Source: an uncultured Granulosicoccus sp.
Lineage (GTDB): Bacteria; Pseudomonadota; Gammaproteobacteria; Granulosicoccales; Granulosicoccaceae
Direction of reading: 5' to 3'
DNA length: 64,000 nt
Assembly: GCA_937924505.1 (NCBI GenBank)
Contig: CALDSR010000002.1
Span: forward strand, 107,235-171,234
Under the pieces are notes generated by a model. It worked only from the letters and a program-made list of their open reading frames with translations. It searched no databases and was not told the origin of the DNA. Below, one piece after another: positions 18,146-28,059 of the stretch; position 1 is the stretch's first letter, and every line of letters starts with the position of its first letter. The translations under genes were made by a program, and so were the position numbers.

Positions 18146-19948
18146 TTATATCACTTGATGATCGCTTGTAGTGCCCTTACCCCAACGCCCAACGGTATAC
18201 TGACTTTCACGCGCCTGATCAATCAGTGGCGAATAACTTCCGTCCGTAATTTCGCAGCGACTGTTGGTGTAGCCAATCTCTGAAAACACGTCACGGATGC
18301 TCGGATTATTGATTTTTTCTTCGATATAGTTTCTATCCCACCAGACCAAGCGCCCGTCTTTAACCCGCGCGTAAATACTCAATGTATCTCGGTCTGCAAA
18401 CTCCATATTTTCCACCTTCTCCAAGCATTTAAGTAAAAAGCCTGTATGCAAGCTATTTGCAGAATCATCTGATTTTAAAACAGCCTCTGGCGTTCGAGCA
18501 GTTATATCCACCCGGCGATACCGGTCAATATTCAGCATTAAATCAAGATCAAGAATCGTCATGCTTCCATTCCAGCCAAATGCCGCCGTTCTAGGTAGTT
18601 CGCCTTGCTTGACATCGTTGTCCAAAAACTCAAAGTGGACATTCCTGTCTTTTGAATTTACCCAAGAAAGAAACAGGCTAGGCATACCGGTGAATGCTTC
18701 AGTATTGTGGTAGAGGAGATCATCCACCGCTTTGTACCGGCCGGTTTCAATACCACGAAACCATGCTCGTGTTACTGTTTCTGCAGGTGGCGTGACCATG
18801 AAAAACATATAGACTTGATCACCAAAGCGAGATAACAGGCGACTATCAGCTGCCCTGTCAATATCAACCGTAAAGCTGTCAAATCTGAACCTGTCTATCA
18901 ATAAATGGGGTAATTTTTCCGCCGAAGATTTACCGGCGACATACCGATCGAGCTTTTTATCAATGATCTCAAGCTCTGAACCTGTCAGCATTGCGCTGTA
19001 TTTGTAATCCTCGCCCAGAGAATTGTAATCCAACAGGTATTTACGCCAATAGTCGGGGCTAATAAGCGCAAAGTCTTCCCAAGGTATATTCAGTCTACCC
19101 GCAAGCTGCCGTTGTTGCGGCCGGATGGTACTTTTTCCCGACGCGGACGCGCCTTTCACATTCATGATGACTGGTCTTTTCTGTGACGGCAGATATCGAT
19201 AGCCTTCGGCATCGATTGCCCGCTCCCAGAATGGCTTGATAAATTCATGAACCAGATCAGCAATGTAGGTGTTACAGGCCATGTTGGTCACTATTCTTGC
19301 CACCAACGACTGATCAACATGCAATGCACCGCGATGGCCAACAATCGCTCCAACGGTGGTTGCCAGTGACTCAAAACATGCCTTCTTTAGCTGGTTTTCA
19401 TCAAGCTTTGAAAGTTCTTCCCATTCCTCTATTGCTAAAAACTCAGGCATCCGGCTCGTTGATGCAACAGCATGAGGCTTTGGTTTCTTTCGAAAAATCC
19501 TGCCTATTAATGAAGTTTGCTTTGCCGTTACCTCCGCTTCGTTTCGTTTATCGAACAGCTTTTCGGATAACTGCTGCACAACAAAATTCTCAACCTCCTC
19601 CCGCTTTTCACAAAACATGGCAGAGATGGCATCGGCTTCAGGCAATACATAGTTGGAATATATCGTGTCGACCATACCGCGAAGATTTATCCCTAAATCT
19701 TCATAATTTGGTCCATCAGCGACGGATAAATCAGCGGTTACGCGCACCAGCAAATCATGTATGACCAGCCGTAGTGGACGAAACGCAACAAGATCATTGA
19801 CCTTAAGGCCCGTCAGATCAGACAGTTCATGGGCTTCGCTGTAATCAACAAAGCCACTCTCTTCACGGAAAAGCGTTACCAACGGCAGGAGATGCCGTGG
19901 AATATCGGATTCGAGTCCTGGATTCCAGGCGTTTGACTTGTCCGTCAA
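18146..19948 (-). CDS. P-loop NTPase/kinase-like protein of unknown function, coupled to tctA
   Basis: This 600-residue soluble protein has a Walker A motif GASASGKS at residues 266-273 that ends a beta strand (PVIMNVK), a later DRFRFDSF segment, a strand ending in FFMVTPPAETVTRAWFRG, and a conserved-looking ETGRYK. The arrangement recalls zeta-toxin or chloramphenicol phosphotransferase-type small-molecule kinases embedded in a larger protein. The N-terminal 250 residues are helical and unrecognised. Its ATG overlaps the TGA of tctA by 4 nt (ATGA), which implies translational coupling. I do not recognise the family, and no known Tct system needs such a protein. Confidence 0.7.
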   Translation of the reverse strand: MTDKSNAWNPGLESDIPRHLLPLVTLFREESGFVDYSEAHELSDLTGLKVNDLVAFRPLRLVIHDLLVRVTADLSVADGPNYEDLGINLRGMVDTIYSNYVLPEADAISAMFCEKREEVENFVVQQLSEKLFDKRNEAEVTAKQTSLIGRIFRKKPKPHAVASTSRMPEFLAIEEWEELSKLDENQLKKACFESLATTVGAIVGHRGALHVDQSLVARIVTNMACNTYIADLVHEFIKPFWERAIDAEGYRYLPSQKRPVIMNVKGASASGKSTIRPQQRQLAGRLNIPWEDFALISPDYWRKYLLDYNSLGEDYKYSAMLTGSELEIIDKKLDRYVAGKSSAEKLPHLLIDRFRFDSFTVDIDRAADSRLLSRFGDQVYMFFMVTPPAETVTRAWFRGIETGRYKAVDDLLYHNTEAFTGMPSLFLSWVNSKDRNVHFEFLDNDVKQGELPRTAAFGWNGSMTILDLDLMLNIDRYRRVDITARTPEAVLKSDDSANSLHTGFLLKCLEKVENMEFADRDTLSIYARVKDGRLVWWDRNYIEEKINNPSIRDVFSEIGYTNSRCEITDGSYSPLIDQARESQYTVGRWGKGTTSDHQVI

Positions 19949-21456
19949 CTTTGACTACGTTTCCGCCCCCACACATACTTGAACAATGGAAGCAGGATGA
20001 GAATCACGGCAATAATGGTGATCGGACCTGCGATTGGTCGCGTGATGAAAATGGACGGGTCACCAGAAGACAACAACAAGGATTGTCTCAGTGTTGGCTC
20101 GGCGATTGGTCCCAACACAATCGCTAGCACCGCAGGTGCTAGTGGATAGTCAAGTTTGCGCAACATGAATGCGGAGAATCCAAAACCGAGCATCAACCAA
20201 ACATCATGCATATCTTTGGTTGCAGCATAGCCACCGACAACCGACAGCACAAAGATCATTGAGGCAAGAATTGTAAACGGCATTCGCAGCATCGCGATAA
20301 ACAGTGGGATAAAGGCAAGATTAACTACAACGGAGGCAACATTGGATACATAAAATGAACCAATAAGTCCCCAAACAAATTCTGGCTGATCGGTAAACAA
20401 TCTTGGGCCAGGTGTTAAACCCCAGATAACCATGCCACCGAGCAGGATGGCTGTTGTGGGCGAACCAGGAATACCCAGAGTCAACATAGGCAACATCGAG
20501 CCCGTCGACGCCGAGTTGTTGGCCGCTTCAGGCGCGGCCACCCCACCTGGATGACCCTTGCCAAATTCCTCAGGCTTTCTGGACATAAGCTTGGTAACAC
20601 CATAAGCCATCAAGGAGCCCGGAGTCGCGCCAGCAGCTGGAAGAATACCCACGAAGAAGCCCAGCGCTGATCCTATTGCGGTACCTTTCCAACCACGGCG
20701 CATGCCCTCCTTGGCATCGTCGACAGCTCCCTTGACCGTCATTTTTGTTTCAGTCGTGGTGATCTTTCCACGGGTGCTATCTATGGTCCACAGCATTTCA
20801 CCGATACCGTAGACACCAATGGCCAATACCAGAAAGTTGATGCCATGAAGAAAGCCTGTGATACCGCCAAAAATCAGACGAGGTTCACCAGATATTTCAT
20901 CAAATCCAACTGATGCCAGAACCAGTCCTATACAAATTGAAAAAATCGTCTTGGGGATATCATCGCCGCCCAAGCCAACAAAGGTTGCAAACGCCAAAAG
21001 CATCAGCGCAAAGATTTCAGGTGGACCAAAACTCAGTGCAACCGACGCCAGTAAAGGTGCGAAACCAGTAAAGAAGACATTAGCCACGGTACCGCCGACG
21101 AATGAGGCGATTGCCGCTGTTACCAGTGCCAACCTCGCGCGTCCTTGCATGGCAAGTGGCCGACCATCAAACGTTGTTGCCACCGCTGTAGACGCACCGG
21201 GAATACCTAATGTAATCGAGGAAATTGCTCCACCGTACATTGCACCGTAGTAGATTGCCGCCAAAAATATGATGGCTGAGCCTGGGGGAACAAGAAACGT
21301 AATGGGCAGCAGTATGGCGACACCATTGACTGAACCGAGACCTGGCATCGCGCCGATAAACAAACCAAGCGTTACGCCTATCAATATCAGCAATAGATTT
21401 AGTGGTTGAAGTGACAGTAATATCCCGTCGCCAAGACTTCCCAGTATCTCCATCAT
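19945..21456 (-). CDS. tctA: Tripartite tricarboxylate transporter, large permease TctA
   Basis: The 503-residue integral membrane protein has about 12 hydrophobic segments and TctA signatures GAMPGLGSVNGVAILLPITF and the paired GILPAAGATPGSLMAYG near residue 265, plus TLGIPGSPTTAILLGGM. With TctB and TctC it forms a secondary carrier driven by ion gradients that imports carboxylates captured in the periplasm. It is 68 bp downstream of tctB and overlaps the P-loop gene by 4 nt. Confidence 0.95.
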   Translation of the reverse strand: MMEILGSLGDGILLSLQPLNLLLILIGVTLGLFIGAMPGLGSVNGVAILLPITFLVPPGSAIIFLAAIYYGAMYGGAISSITLGIPGASTAVATTFDGRPLAMQGRARLALVTAAIASFVGGTVANVFFTGFAPLLASVALSFGPPEIFALMLLAFATFVGLGGDDIPKTIFSICIGLVLASVGFDEISGEPRLIFGGITGFLHGINFLVLAIGVYGIGEMLWTIDSTRGKITTTETKMTVKGAVDDAKEGMRRGWKGTAIGSALGFFVGILPAAGATPGSLMAYGVTKLMSRKPEEFGKGHPGGVAAPEAANNSASTGSMLPMLTLGIPGSPTTAILLGGMVIWGLTPGPRLFTDQPEFVWGLIGSFYVSNVASVVVNLAFIPLFIAMLRMPFTILASMIFVLSVVGGYAATKDMHDVWLMLGFGFSAFMLRKLDYPLAPAVLAIVLGPIAEPTLRQSLLLSSGDPSIFITRPIAGPITIIAVILILLPLFKYVWGRKRSQS

Positions 21457-21524
21457 AATGCTATGTACCGCCAGTTGGTTGAGTTCGAGTTACAGTTCAG
21501 CACGTCAATCATGACAGCCACAAT

Positions 21525-22028
21525 TCAATATATTATGTTGTTCATGAAGTTGAATACCGGCTCAAGAAACGGCAGCCCCTTGGGTAATGTAATGCGCATC
21601 AAAGCTTCGAAGAAGAAAAAGAAAACTATTGGCGCAACAATTGAGATTGTCAGTGTCAGTCGTAAAGAGTGCCGACCGAGAAACCCCAGGTAATAAATCA
21701 AAAAAACAAACATCGCGCCGTACATCGAAATGATATCGATCAGCGCAATAAATCCGAAGATGCCGCCACCGACCTGCAATAACATCTTGCGACCGTAACG
21801 ATCAAGCATTGGCTCTTCAGACTGGGATGGTGGAGATCGACGCTTGATGCCGTTATATGCAATAAAACCCGTGCATATCAACATGATCGCCGATAGCCAG
21901 AACGGCCACGCTCCACCACCCGGTCCTTCATCACTTACATAACCAATATTTAGCTCTGTGCTCTTCCACATCAAATAGATGGAAAAGATTGCCAACACTA
22001 CTGCCATTATTATTTCAGCAAGCCGCAT
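21525..22028 (-). CDS. tctB: Tripartite tricarboxylate transporter, small permease TctB
   Basis: The 167-residue protein has four predicted membrane helices, the normal TctB layout, starting with MRLAEIIMAVVLAIFSIYLMW. The loop GYVSDEGPGGGAWPFWLSAIM is typical of TctB. Sequence conservation in this subunit is low, but position between tctC and tctA makes the call firm. Confidence 0.9.
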   Translation of the reverse strand: MRLAEIIMAVVLAIFSIYLMWKSTELNIGYVSDEGPGGGAWPFWLSAIMLICTGFIAYNGIKRRSPPSQSEEPMLDRYGRKMLLQVGGGIFGFIALIDIISMYGAMFVFLIYYLGFLGRHSLRLTLTISIVAPIVFFFFFEALMRITLPKGLPFLEPVFNFMNNIIY

Positions 22029-22093
22029 GCGGCAGAACTCCTAAAAGCTAGCTATTAAAATTATGTTTTCTTACTGATGCCGAACAAGCAGCA

Positions 22094-23071
22094 TTACTTT
22101 TCCATCTTCGCCAGCAATTCCTTGTGGCGCTCTACCTGGGTAGCCCAGTAAGCTTTCTGCTCAGCAGCATCCATCCATAATGGAGAAAGACTCTCGGAAG
22201 CCATATAACCTTGCCATTCCTCGGAATCATAGATCTCCTTGAACAGTTTCTGGTAATAAGCAGCTGCCTCATCAGACATACCAGGAGCACCTACCACCGC
22301 ACGCTGGTTGTAATAGCTGAAATCCTTCTCAAGTTCCTTCACTGTCGGCACCTCTGAAACTAGTGGCAGACGCTCGTCAGAGAAAGAAACCAATGGCACA
22401 ACATCACCATTTTCGAAGAAGCCCTTGGCCTCTGAAGGATTGTTAACTGATGACATGATTTGCTGACCAGCAAGATCCTTGGCTACCGCACCGCCACCCT
22501 TGTAAGGGATATATTTGATCTTGAGATCATAATTCTGCTCAAGCCAGGTAGTGACAAGGGAGTCTTCCTGCCCTTTGCCTGTTCCACCCATGACCCACTC
22601 GCCATCGGCTTCTTTCACCGCCGCTTGCCATTCTTCAAAGGTATTGATGTTGCGATCCTTGTGCACCCACAACACGAATGGATCGACTCCCATCATTGCG
22701 ACAGGTGTAAACGTGTTGATATCAATGCCAAGATTTTCCTGACGTAACGGCGTTGTAAAAAAGGAATTCAAGGTAACAAGAATGGTGTGATCAGGATCTT
22801 TGGAACCATTCAATGCAATCAGGGCTTCTGCACCTGAACCGCCGCCTTTGTTATTGGGTATCAGGGGTCTGGGTGTCAATTTCTTCTTTTCAGCTACCGA
22901 TTGAATAAATCGCGCAATCTGATCAGCGCCCCCACCGGCGCCCGCCATAATGACAAAATCGATCGGCTTGGTGGGCTCCCAGCCCTCCGCTTGCGACACT
23001 CCACTAAACGTTGAGGTTGCAATTGCTACTGCACCTGCCACGCCTAAAATGGCTCGTTTGGTACTTTTCAT
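22094..23071 (-). CDS. tctC: Tripartite tricarboxylate transporter, periplasmic binding protein TctC
   Basis: The 325-residue protein has an N-terminal signal peptide (cleavage near SQA-EG, residue 28) and a Bug/TctC-type fold with KPIDFVIMAGAGGGADQIARF near the N-terminus, NKGGGSGAEALIAL, GGTGKGQEDSLVTTWLEQ and YKGGGAVAKDLAGQQI. It binds the substrate and delivers it to TctAB. In this operon the expected ligand is oxalate or another small carboxylate. That substrate is inferred only from neighbours. Confidence 0.93.
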   Translation of the reverse strand: MKSTKRAILGVAGAVAIATSTFSGVSQAEGWEPTKPIDFVIMAGAGGGADQIARFIQSVAEKKKLTPRPLIPNNKGGGSGAEALIALNGSKDPDHTILVTLNSFFTTPLRQENLGIDINTFTPVAMMGVDPFVLWVHKDRNINTFEEWQAAVKEADGEWVMGGTGKGQEDSLVTTWLEQNYDLKIKYIPYKGGGAVAKDLAGQQIMSSVNNPSEAKGFFENGDVVPLVSFSDERLPLVSEVPTVKELEKDFSYYNQRAVVGAPGMSDEAAAYYQKLFKEIYDSEEWQGYMASESLSPLWMDAAEQKAYWATQVERHKELLAKMEK

Positions 23072-23115
23072 AATATTCTCACTCCGCAGTTTTTAGATTT
23101 ACTTCTGCTTTACTA

Positions 23116-23130
23116 CGTGATGACGTCACG
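23116..23130. promoter_or_regulatory. Short dyad upstream of tctC
   Basis: CGTGA and TCACG flank TGACG in the 141 bp gap between the universal stress protein gene and tctC. It could be a regulator site for separate control of tctCBA. The dyad is short and could occur by chance. Confidence 0.2.
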
Positions 23131-23212
23131 CACGCTGTTAGTTCTTGGTTTCTACTTCACTCCTCTGAAAAACGTACTACTTATATTCGGTACAAAGTCG
23201 CAACTAAGCCTT

Positions 23213-24067
23213 TCAATGCACCAGAATAATCGGAAATTCTGCACTATCAACTACGAACTGGGTTGTGCCTCCCAGCAAGGTTTCGGTTTCGTGACTATTG
23301 CTATAAGCACCCATCAACAAAGTATCAACGTTCGCAGATTTTGATCTTTCGAGCAAATCAGCTCCCACATTACTTGCATTTTCAAAGCGTTCAACATGCA
23401 CATTAACACCGCGAGCTTCGAGATAGCCGGCAAGACTTGACGCACTCGCACCGGCCACTTCCATACCCGACGAAAATACTACAACCTTGCTTGCCTGTTC
23501 AAGTATTCCAGTCGCGCACGCTACGGCACGGCTTGCCTGGATCGAACCATTCCACGCTATGCCAACGACGTCACACAGGGTTTCAGGTGGGGCCTCAGAT
23601 GGCGGGCACATCATCACAGGGCGTCCAGTATTAAATAACGCCGCTTTCAATGTGTTTGAACCTAGATTTCTACTGACGTCAGGTTTGGCAACACAAATCA
23701 GGTCAGCGACTCGACCATGGCGTTTTATAACGTCTACCTGGCGCCCTTGTTCTTCCAGCCAGGAAGTGGAGGCCTGATTTTCAACATACCCATCTGACTG
23801 AATGACGCCAAGCTTTTTCGCAAGAACATCAAGCTCACCGCGCATATTGGTTTCGAGCTGATCCGCCACACCTTCGGATTGTTCCAACACCAAGTTTTTC
23901 AACGCTGATGGTATGACAACACCATAAGGCATAAGATCCTCAGCTCGAGGCCTGCAGTGCGTTACCAGCACATGTGCCTTATAACGTTTGGCCAGACAGG
24001 CCGCGTGGGCAAATACATTATCGCCTTTACCATCTCCTCTAACGGGTATGACAATTTTACGTATCAC
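23213..24067 (-). CDS. Universal stress protein, tandem UspA domains
   Basis: The 284-residue protein is two Usp-like domains in tandem: residues 1-145 start MIRKIVIPVRGDGKGDNVF, and the second (about 150-284) ends with the ATP-binding-type pattern LLMGAYSNSHETETLLGG followed by PIILVH. It lies 11 bp after fhs and is surely co-transcribed. Tandem Usp proteins commonly accompany C1 or carboxylate operons, but a direct role here is unknown. Confidence 0.85.
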   Translation of the reverse strand: MIRKIVIPVRGDGKGDNVFAHAACLAKRYKAHVLVTHCRPRAEDLMPYGVVIPSALKNLVLEQSEGVADQLETNMRGELDVLAKKLGVIQSDGYVENQASTSWLEEQGRQVDVIKRHGRVADLICVAKPDVSRNLGSNTLKAALFNTGRPVMMCPPSEAPPETLCDVVGIAWNGSIQASRAVACATGILEQASKVVVFSSGMEVAGASASSLAGYLEARGVNVHVERFENASNVGADLLERSKSANVDTLLMGAYSNSHETETLLGGTTQFVVDSAEFPIILVH

Positions 24068-24078
24068 GCTAGATGCTC

Positions 24079-25755
24079 CTAGAACAATCCATCGATCTGA
24101 CCATCGTCGTTGAGACGTATAGACTCAGCCGACGGAATTCGCGGCAAACCTGGCATAGTCATTATGGCTCCACAAATGGCAACGATAAACCCGGCACCAG
24201 CAGAGAGCCTTACTTCCCGTATTGGAATGCTATGTCCAGTTGGCGCGCCGCGTAGTTCAGGATCAGTTGAAAAAGAGTATTGCGTTTTAGCTATACAGAT
24301 AGGTAAATTACCGTAACCAGCTTCTTCCCAGGCTTTAAGTTGATCGCGAACGGCCTTGTCTGCCAATACTTCATCAGCTCGATAAATCTCTGTCGCGATG
24401 GTTTCAATCTTTTTCATCAACGGCATTTCATCTGGATAAAGAGGAGCGAAGTTAGCTTCACCACTTTCAACAATATTCACAACTCGCTCGGCCAGCTCTT
24501 TTGTACCCGCAGAACCTGATGCCCAATGCTTACAAACAATAGCTTCCGAGCCCTGTGCCGATACAAAATCCTTTACTGCAGCAATTTCTGCCTCTGTATC
24601 CAATGTGAAATGGTTGATCGCAACGACCACTGGAACGCCAAATTTCTTGAGGTTTTCAATGTGCCTGCCCAGGTTTGCACATCCGTTGACTACGGCGTCG
24701 ACGTTTTCCTGGTTGAGATCATCCTTTGCAACGCCTCCGTTCATCTTCATGGCACGGACTGTGGCGACAAGCACTACGGCAGACGGCGACAGACCCGCTT
24801 TGCGGCATTTGATATCGAGGAATTTTTCCGCCCCCAGATCAGCGCCAAAACCGGCTTCAGTGACGACGTAGTCAGCAAGCTTTAATGCTGATTTGGTTGC
24901 GATCACGGAGTTACACCCATGGGCAATATTGGCGAATGGCCCCCCATGCACAAATGCTGGATTATTCTCAAGCGTTTGCACCAGATTTGGTTGCATTGCA
25001 TCCCGCAATAGAACTGTCATTGCGCCATCAGCCTTGATATCACGACAGTAGACAGGCGACTTATCCCGGCGGTACGCAACGATAATATCGCCAAGTCGTC
25101 TTTCCAAGTCTTCAAGGTCGGTTGCTAAACACAGTATGGCCATCACTTCTGATGCGACTGTTATATCAAATCCCGCTTCGCTCGGAAATCCGTTGGTCGC
25201 ACCACCAAGACTTGCCGTGATTTGTCGCAAGGCTCTGTCGTTCATATCCAATACACGGCGCCACACGACGCGCCTTGAATCAATCTCCAGAGCATTACCC
25301 CAGTAGATATGGTTATCGATCATCGCTGACAACAGGTTATGAGCAGAAGTAATGGCGTGGAAGTCACCAGTGAAGTGGAGGTTCATATCTTCCATGGGGA
25401 TCACCTGCGCATAACCGCCCCCAGCGGCACCACCCTTCATACCGAAACACGGACCTAAAGATGCTTCTCGGATACAAATCAAGGCTTTCTTGCCAATGGC
25501 GTTCAGACCATCGCCAAGACCTACCGTAGTGGTCGTTTTTCCTTCACCCGCAGGTGTTGGATTGATAGCGGTCACAAGAATCAGCTTACCATCGCTACCA
25601 CTCGCCTTTGCCTTGATGAAGTCGGCAGATATCTTGGCCTTATCATGACCGTAAGGGACTAAAGACTCGGCGGGTATGCCCAGCTTTTCACCGACATCCA
25701 GGATCGGAAGCTTGCTGGCTTCACGTGCGATTTCTATGTCGGTTTTAACGCTCAT
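24079..25755 (-). CDS. fhs: Formate-tetrahydrofolate ligase
   Basis: The 558-residue protein matches the length and motifs of formyltetrahydrofolate synthetase: the ATP-binding loop [18 protein letters not shown] near residue 67, [23 protein letters not shown], the [15 protein letters not shown] segment and [13 protein letters not shown]. It makes 10-formyl-tetrahydrofolate from formate, ATP and tetrahydrofolate. In this operon it would capture formate from oxalate for biosynthesis. No folD-type dehydrogenase/cyclohydrolase gene is in the window. Confidence 0.97.
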   Translation of the reverse strand: MSVKTDIEIAREASKLPILDVGEKLGIPAESLVPYGHDKAKISADFIKAKASGSDGKLILVTAINPTPAGEGKTTTTVGLGDGLNAIGKKALICIREASLGPCFGMKGGAAGGGYAQVIPMEDMNLHFTGDFHAITSAHNLLSAMIDNHIYWGNALEIDSRRVVWRRVLDMNDRALRQITASLGGATNGFPSEAGFDITVASEVMAILCLATDLEDLERRLGDIIVAYRRDKSPVYCRDIKADGAMTVLLRDAMQPNLVQTLENNPAFVHGGPFANIAHGCNSVIATKSALKLADYVVTEAGFGADLGAEKFLDIKCRKAGLSPSAVVLVATVRAMKMNGGVAKDDLNQENVDAVVNGCANLGRHIENLKKFGVPVVVAINHFTLDTEAEIAAVKDFVSAQGSEAIVCKHWASGSAGTKELAERVVNIVESGEANFAPLYPDEMPLMKKIETIATEIYRADEVLADKAVRDQLKAWEEAGYGNLPICIAKTQYSFSTDPELRGAPTGHSIPIREVRLSAGAGFIVAICGAIMTMPGLPRIPSAESIRLNDDGQIDGLF

Positions 25756-25797
25756 TAAACGATCCCCAATTCTTTTGAAGTTTTTTGAATAAGTATT

Positions 25798-26715
25798 TCA
25801 CGAGCCGAGCTGATCGCCAACACTGAGGCCAGCCTCAGATGCCCACTCAGCCGCACTGACTTTGCCTCCGCCAGCCGGTTTAACCCGCTTGATCAGAATT
25901 CTTCCTGCGACGCTCTGGACACTAACGCCTTCGTCGGAGATGTCCATTACGCGTCCGGCAACACCATCACCCGGAACTCGCACCGAATCATAAACACTCA
26001 ATTCAGCACCATTGTGTGTGGTCCACGCACCAGGGGCGGGATTGGTACCGCGAATCAAGTTATAGACTTGCTCCACTGGCTTGAACCAGTCAATATGTGC
26101 ATGTTTCTTGGTGCAGCGTCGCTCATAGGTTGCTTGTGATTCATCCTGCTGGGTTCGCGGTGGATTTCCACTCCGGAACAAATCGCACACAGTCAGAACA
26201 GAGTCAACGGCGGACGGATAAATATTTTTGAAATAAAGATTGATGACGGTGTCATCAGGGGCAATCGGACACTCCCATTGCAGCAACACCTCTCCCTCAT
26301 CCAGACCATCAGTTGGGTAGAACCACGAGTAGCCCGATTTTGTACTGCCCATGATGATTGGCCAGTTCACAGCCGAAGGACCACGGTGCAATGGCAGCAA
26401 TGACGGGTGAAAACAAATTGAACCCTGAGCCGGAATGTCTCGAGCTGCCTCTGGTACAAAAACATTAACAAACGCCATGATCATCAGATCAGCCTTGTAG
26501 GAATCGAGCTCATCGAGTGTCTTCTGGTCCTTGAAGTGGGCTGGCTGATGTACTGGCAAGCCTTTTTCCAGCGCAAACTCCTTGATCGGATCGTCGGCCG
26601 CTCCCTCTTTATTTGGCTCACAATAAACTGCCACAACCTCATCAGTTCCGGCATCAATCAGCTTCTGTAATGCATCTTTACCAAAAGCCTGCTGACCCAT
26701 GACTATCAAGCGCAT
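25798..26715 (-). CDS. Stand-alone homologue of the 10-formyltetrahydrofolate dehydrogenase N-terminal domain
   Basis: The 305-residue protein has an N-terminal formyltransferase fold (residues 1-200) and a C-terminal domain like that of Fmt (about 205-300). It resembles the N-terminal hydrolase domain of animal ALDH1L1 more than Fmt: FHPSLLPLHRGPSAVNW and VEQVYNLIRGTNPAPGAWT. The catalytic His103 and Asp139 are present, but the Asn found two residues before the His in true formyltransferases is Cys101 (Ile in ALDH1L1). It lies between frc and fhs. It could hydrolyse 10-formyl-tetrahydrofolate or move a formyl group to or from another carrier. It is unlikely to be the housekeeping methionyl-tRNA formyltransferase. 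Confidence 0.75.
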   Translation of the reverse strand: MRLIVMGQQAFGKDALQKLIDAGTDEVVAVYCEPNKEGAADDPIKEFALEKGLPVHQPAHFKDQKTLDELDSYKADLMIMAFVNVFVPEAARDIPAQGSICFHPSLLPLHRGPSAVNWPIIMGSTKSGYSWFYPTDGLDEGEVLLQWECPIAPDDTVINLYFKNIYPSAVDSVLTVCDLFRSGNPPRTQQDESQATYERRCTKKHAHIDWFKPVEQVYNLIRGTNPAPGAWTTHNGAELSVYDSVRVPGDGVAGRVMDISDEGVSVQSVAGRILIKRVKPAGGGKVSAAEWASEAGLSVGDQLGS

Positions 26716-26752
26716 GAATTCACTCCGTATTTAGGCAACTGCTTTCGAATAC

Positions 26753-28015
26753 TCACGCCTTAACCTCGCCTACAGCACCGGAATCAATGACCTCTTGCAG
26801 ACTATCGCCGCTATAACCAAGAACATCCTTCAATATTTCGACAGTGTGTTCGCCCAGCAATGGAGAGCGCTCGACAGCTACGTCGCTATCGGAGAGCTTG
26901 ATCGGGCACCCAACGCTCAGATACTCACCCCGCTCGGGATGATCAACCTTGACCATGGTACCGGTTGCAAACAGACCTTCATCCTCTGAGATTTCTTTCA
27001 TGGATAAGATCGGGCCAACTGGAATGTCATGTGGATTACAAATTTCCATAACCTCAAATTTTGACTTGGTCATCGTCCACTGTTCGATGCGATCGAAAAT
27101 CTGGTTGAGCTTGTCCAGGCGCTCAGCGGGTTTCGCATAACCTTTTTCGGTTTTCCATTCAGGCTCGCCAATTACATCGCAAACCTTCTCCCAAATCGCT
27201 GCCTGAATAATAAAGTAAGTGTATGCATTAGGATCTTGCTCCCACCCTTTGCACTTGAGTATTCGACCTGGTTGACCGCCACCGGAATCATTGCCGGCCC
27301 GAGGCGTTGCCTCACCGAAAGGGATCCCTTCACCGAACTGCGAATACTCATTCAATGGTCCTTTGGAAAGACGCTGCTGGTCGCGAAGTTTTACCCGAGC
27401 AAGGTTCAATACACTATCTTGCATGGCACATGACACTTTTTGCCCGCGACCCGATTTTTCTCGCTGAAACAGCGCCGTTACTATCCCCAGACACAAATGC
27501 AAGCCAGTACCTGAATCACCAATTTGAGCGCCAGTAACCAGTGGGGGTCCATCACGAAAACCCGTTGTCGAGGCAGAACCACCTGCGCATTGAGCAACAT
27601 TTTCATAGACTTTACAGTCTTGATACTTACCTGGACCAAATCCTTTGATGGAAGCCATGATGATGCGTGGATTAATTTCCTGAATGCGCTCCCAGGTAAA
27701 ACCCATGCGATCAAGAGCACCAGGTGCAAAATTCTCTACCAATACATCGCACTCTTCGATAAGACGCGTCAGAACCTGTTTGCCAGTCTCGTTTTTGGAA
27801 TTGAGCTCGATAGAGCGTTTGTTGTGGTTAAGCATGGTGAAATAAAGGCTGTCAGCACCTGGCACGTCTACCAATTGTTTACGTGTTGCATCTCCAACAC
27901 CAGGCCGCTCAACCTTTAAAACATCAGCACCAAACCAGGCAAGTAGTTGAGTGCATGTCGGCCCAGATTGAACATGAGTAAAGTCCAGTACCTTGACACC
28001 TTCTAGAGCTTTCAT
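26753..28015 (-). CDS. frc: Formyl-CoA:oxalate CoA-transferase
   Basis: This 420-residue class III CoA-transferase aligns from memory almost end to end with Oxalobacter Frc: [17 protein letters not shown] at the N-terminus, [34 protein letters not shown], and the catalytic aspartate at residue 167 (IGDSGTG). A glycine loop (DSGGGQPGR, about 245) matches the Frc active-site lid. It exchanges CoA between formyl-CoA and oxalate, giving oxalyl-CoA and formate. It lies between oxc and the formyltransferase-like gene in the same direction. Confidence 0.95.
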   Translation of the reverse strand: MKALEGVKVLDFTHVQSGPTCTQLLAWFGADVLKVERPGVGDATRKQLVDVPGADSLYFTMLNHNKRSIELNSKNETGKQVLTRLIEECDVLVENFAPGALDRMGFTWERIQEINPRIIMASIKGFGPGKYQDCKVYENVAQCAGGSASTTGFRDGPPLVTGAQIGDSGTGLHLCLGIVTALFQREKSGRGQKVSCAMQDSVLNLARVKLRDQQRLSKGPLNEYSQFGEGIPFGEATPRAGNDSGGGQPGRILKCKGWEQDPNAYTYFIIQAAIWEKVCDVIGEPEWKTEKGYAKPAERLDKLNQIFDRIEQWTMTKSKFEVMEICNPHDIPVGPILSMKEISEDEGLFATGTMVKVDHPERGEYLSVGCPIKLSDSDVAVERSPLLGEHTVEILKDVLGYSGDSLQEVIDSGAVGEVKA

Positions 28016-28059
28016 TGATTCATTGACTCGCTGATAAGTTCAGTAAACAGAATACCTAA

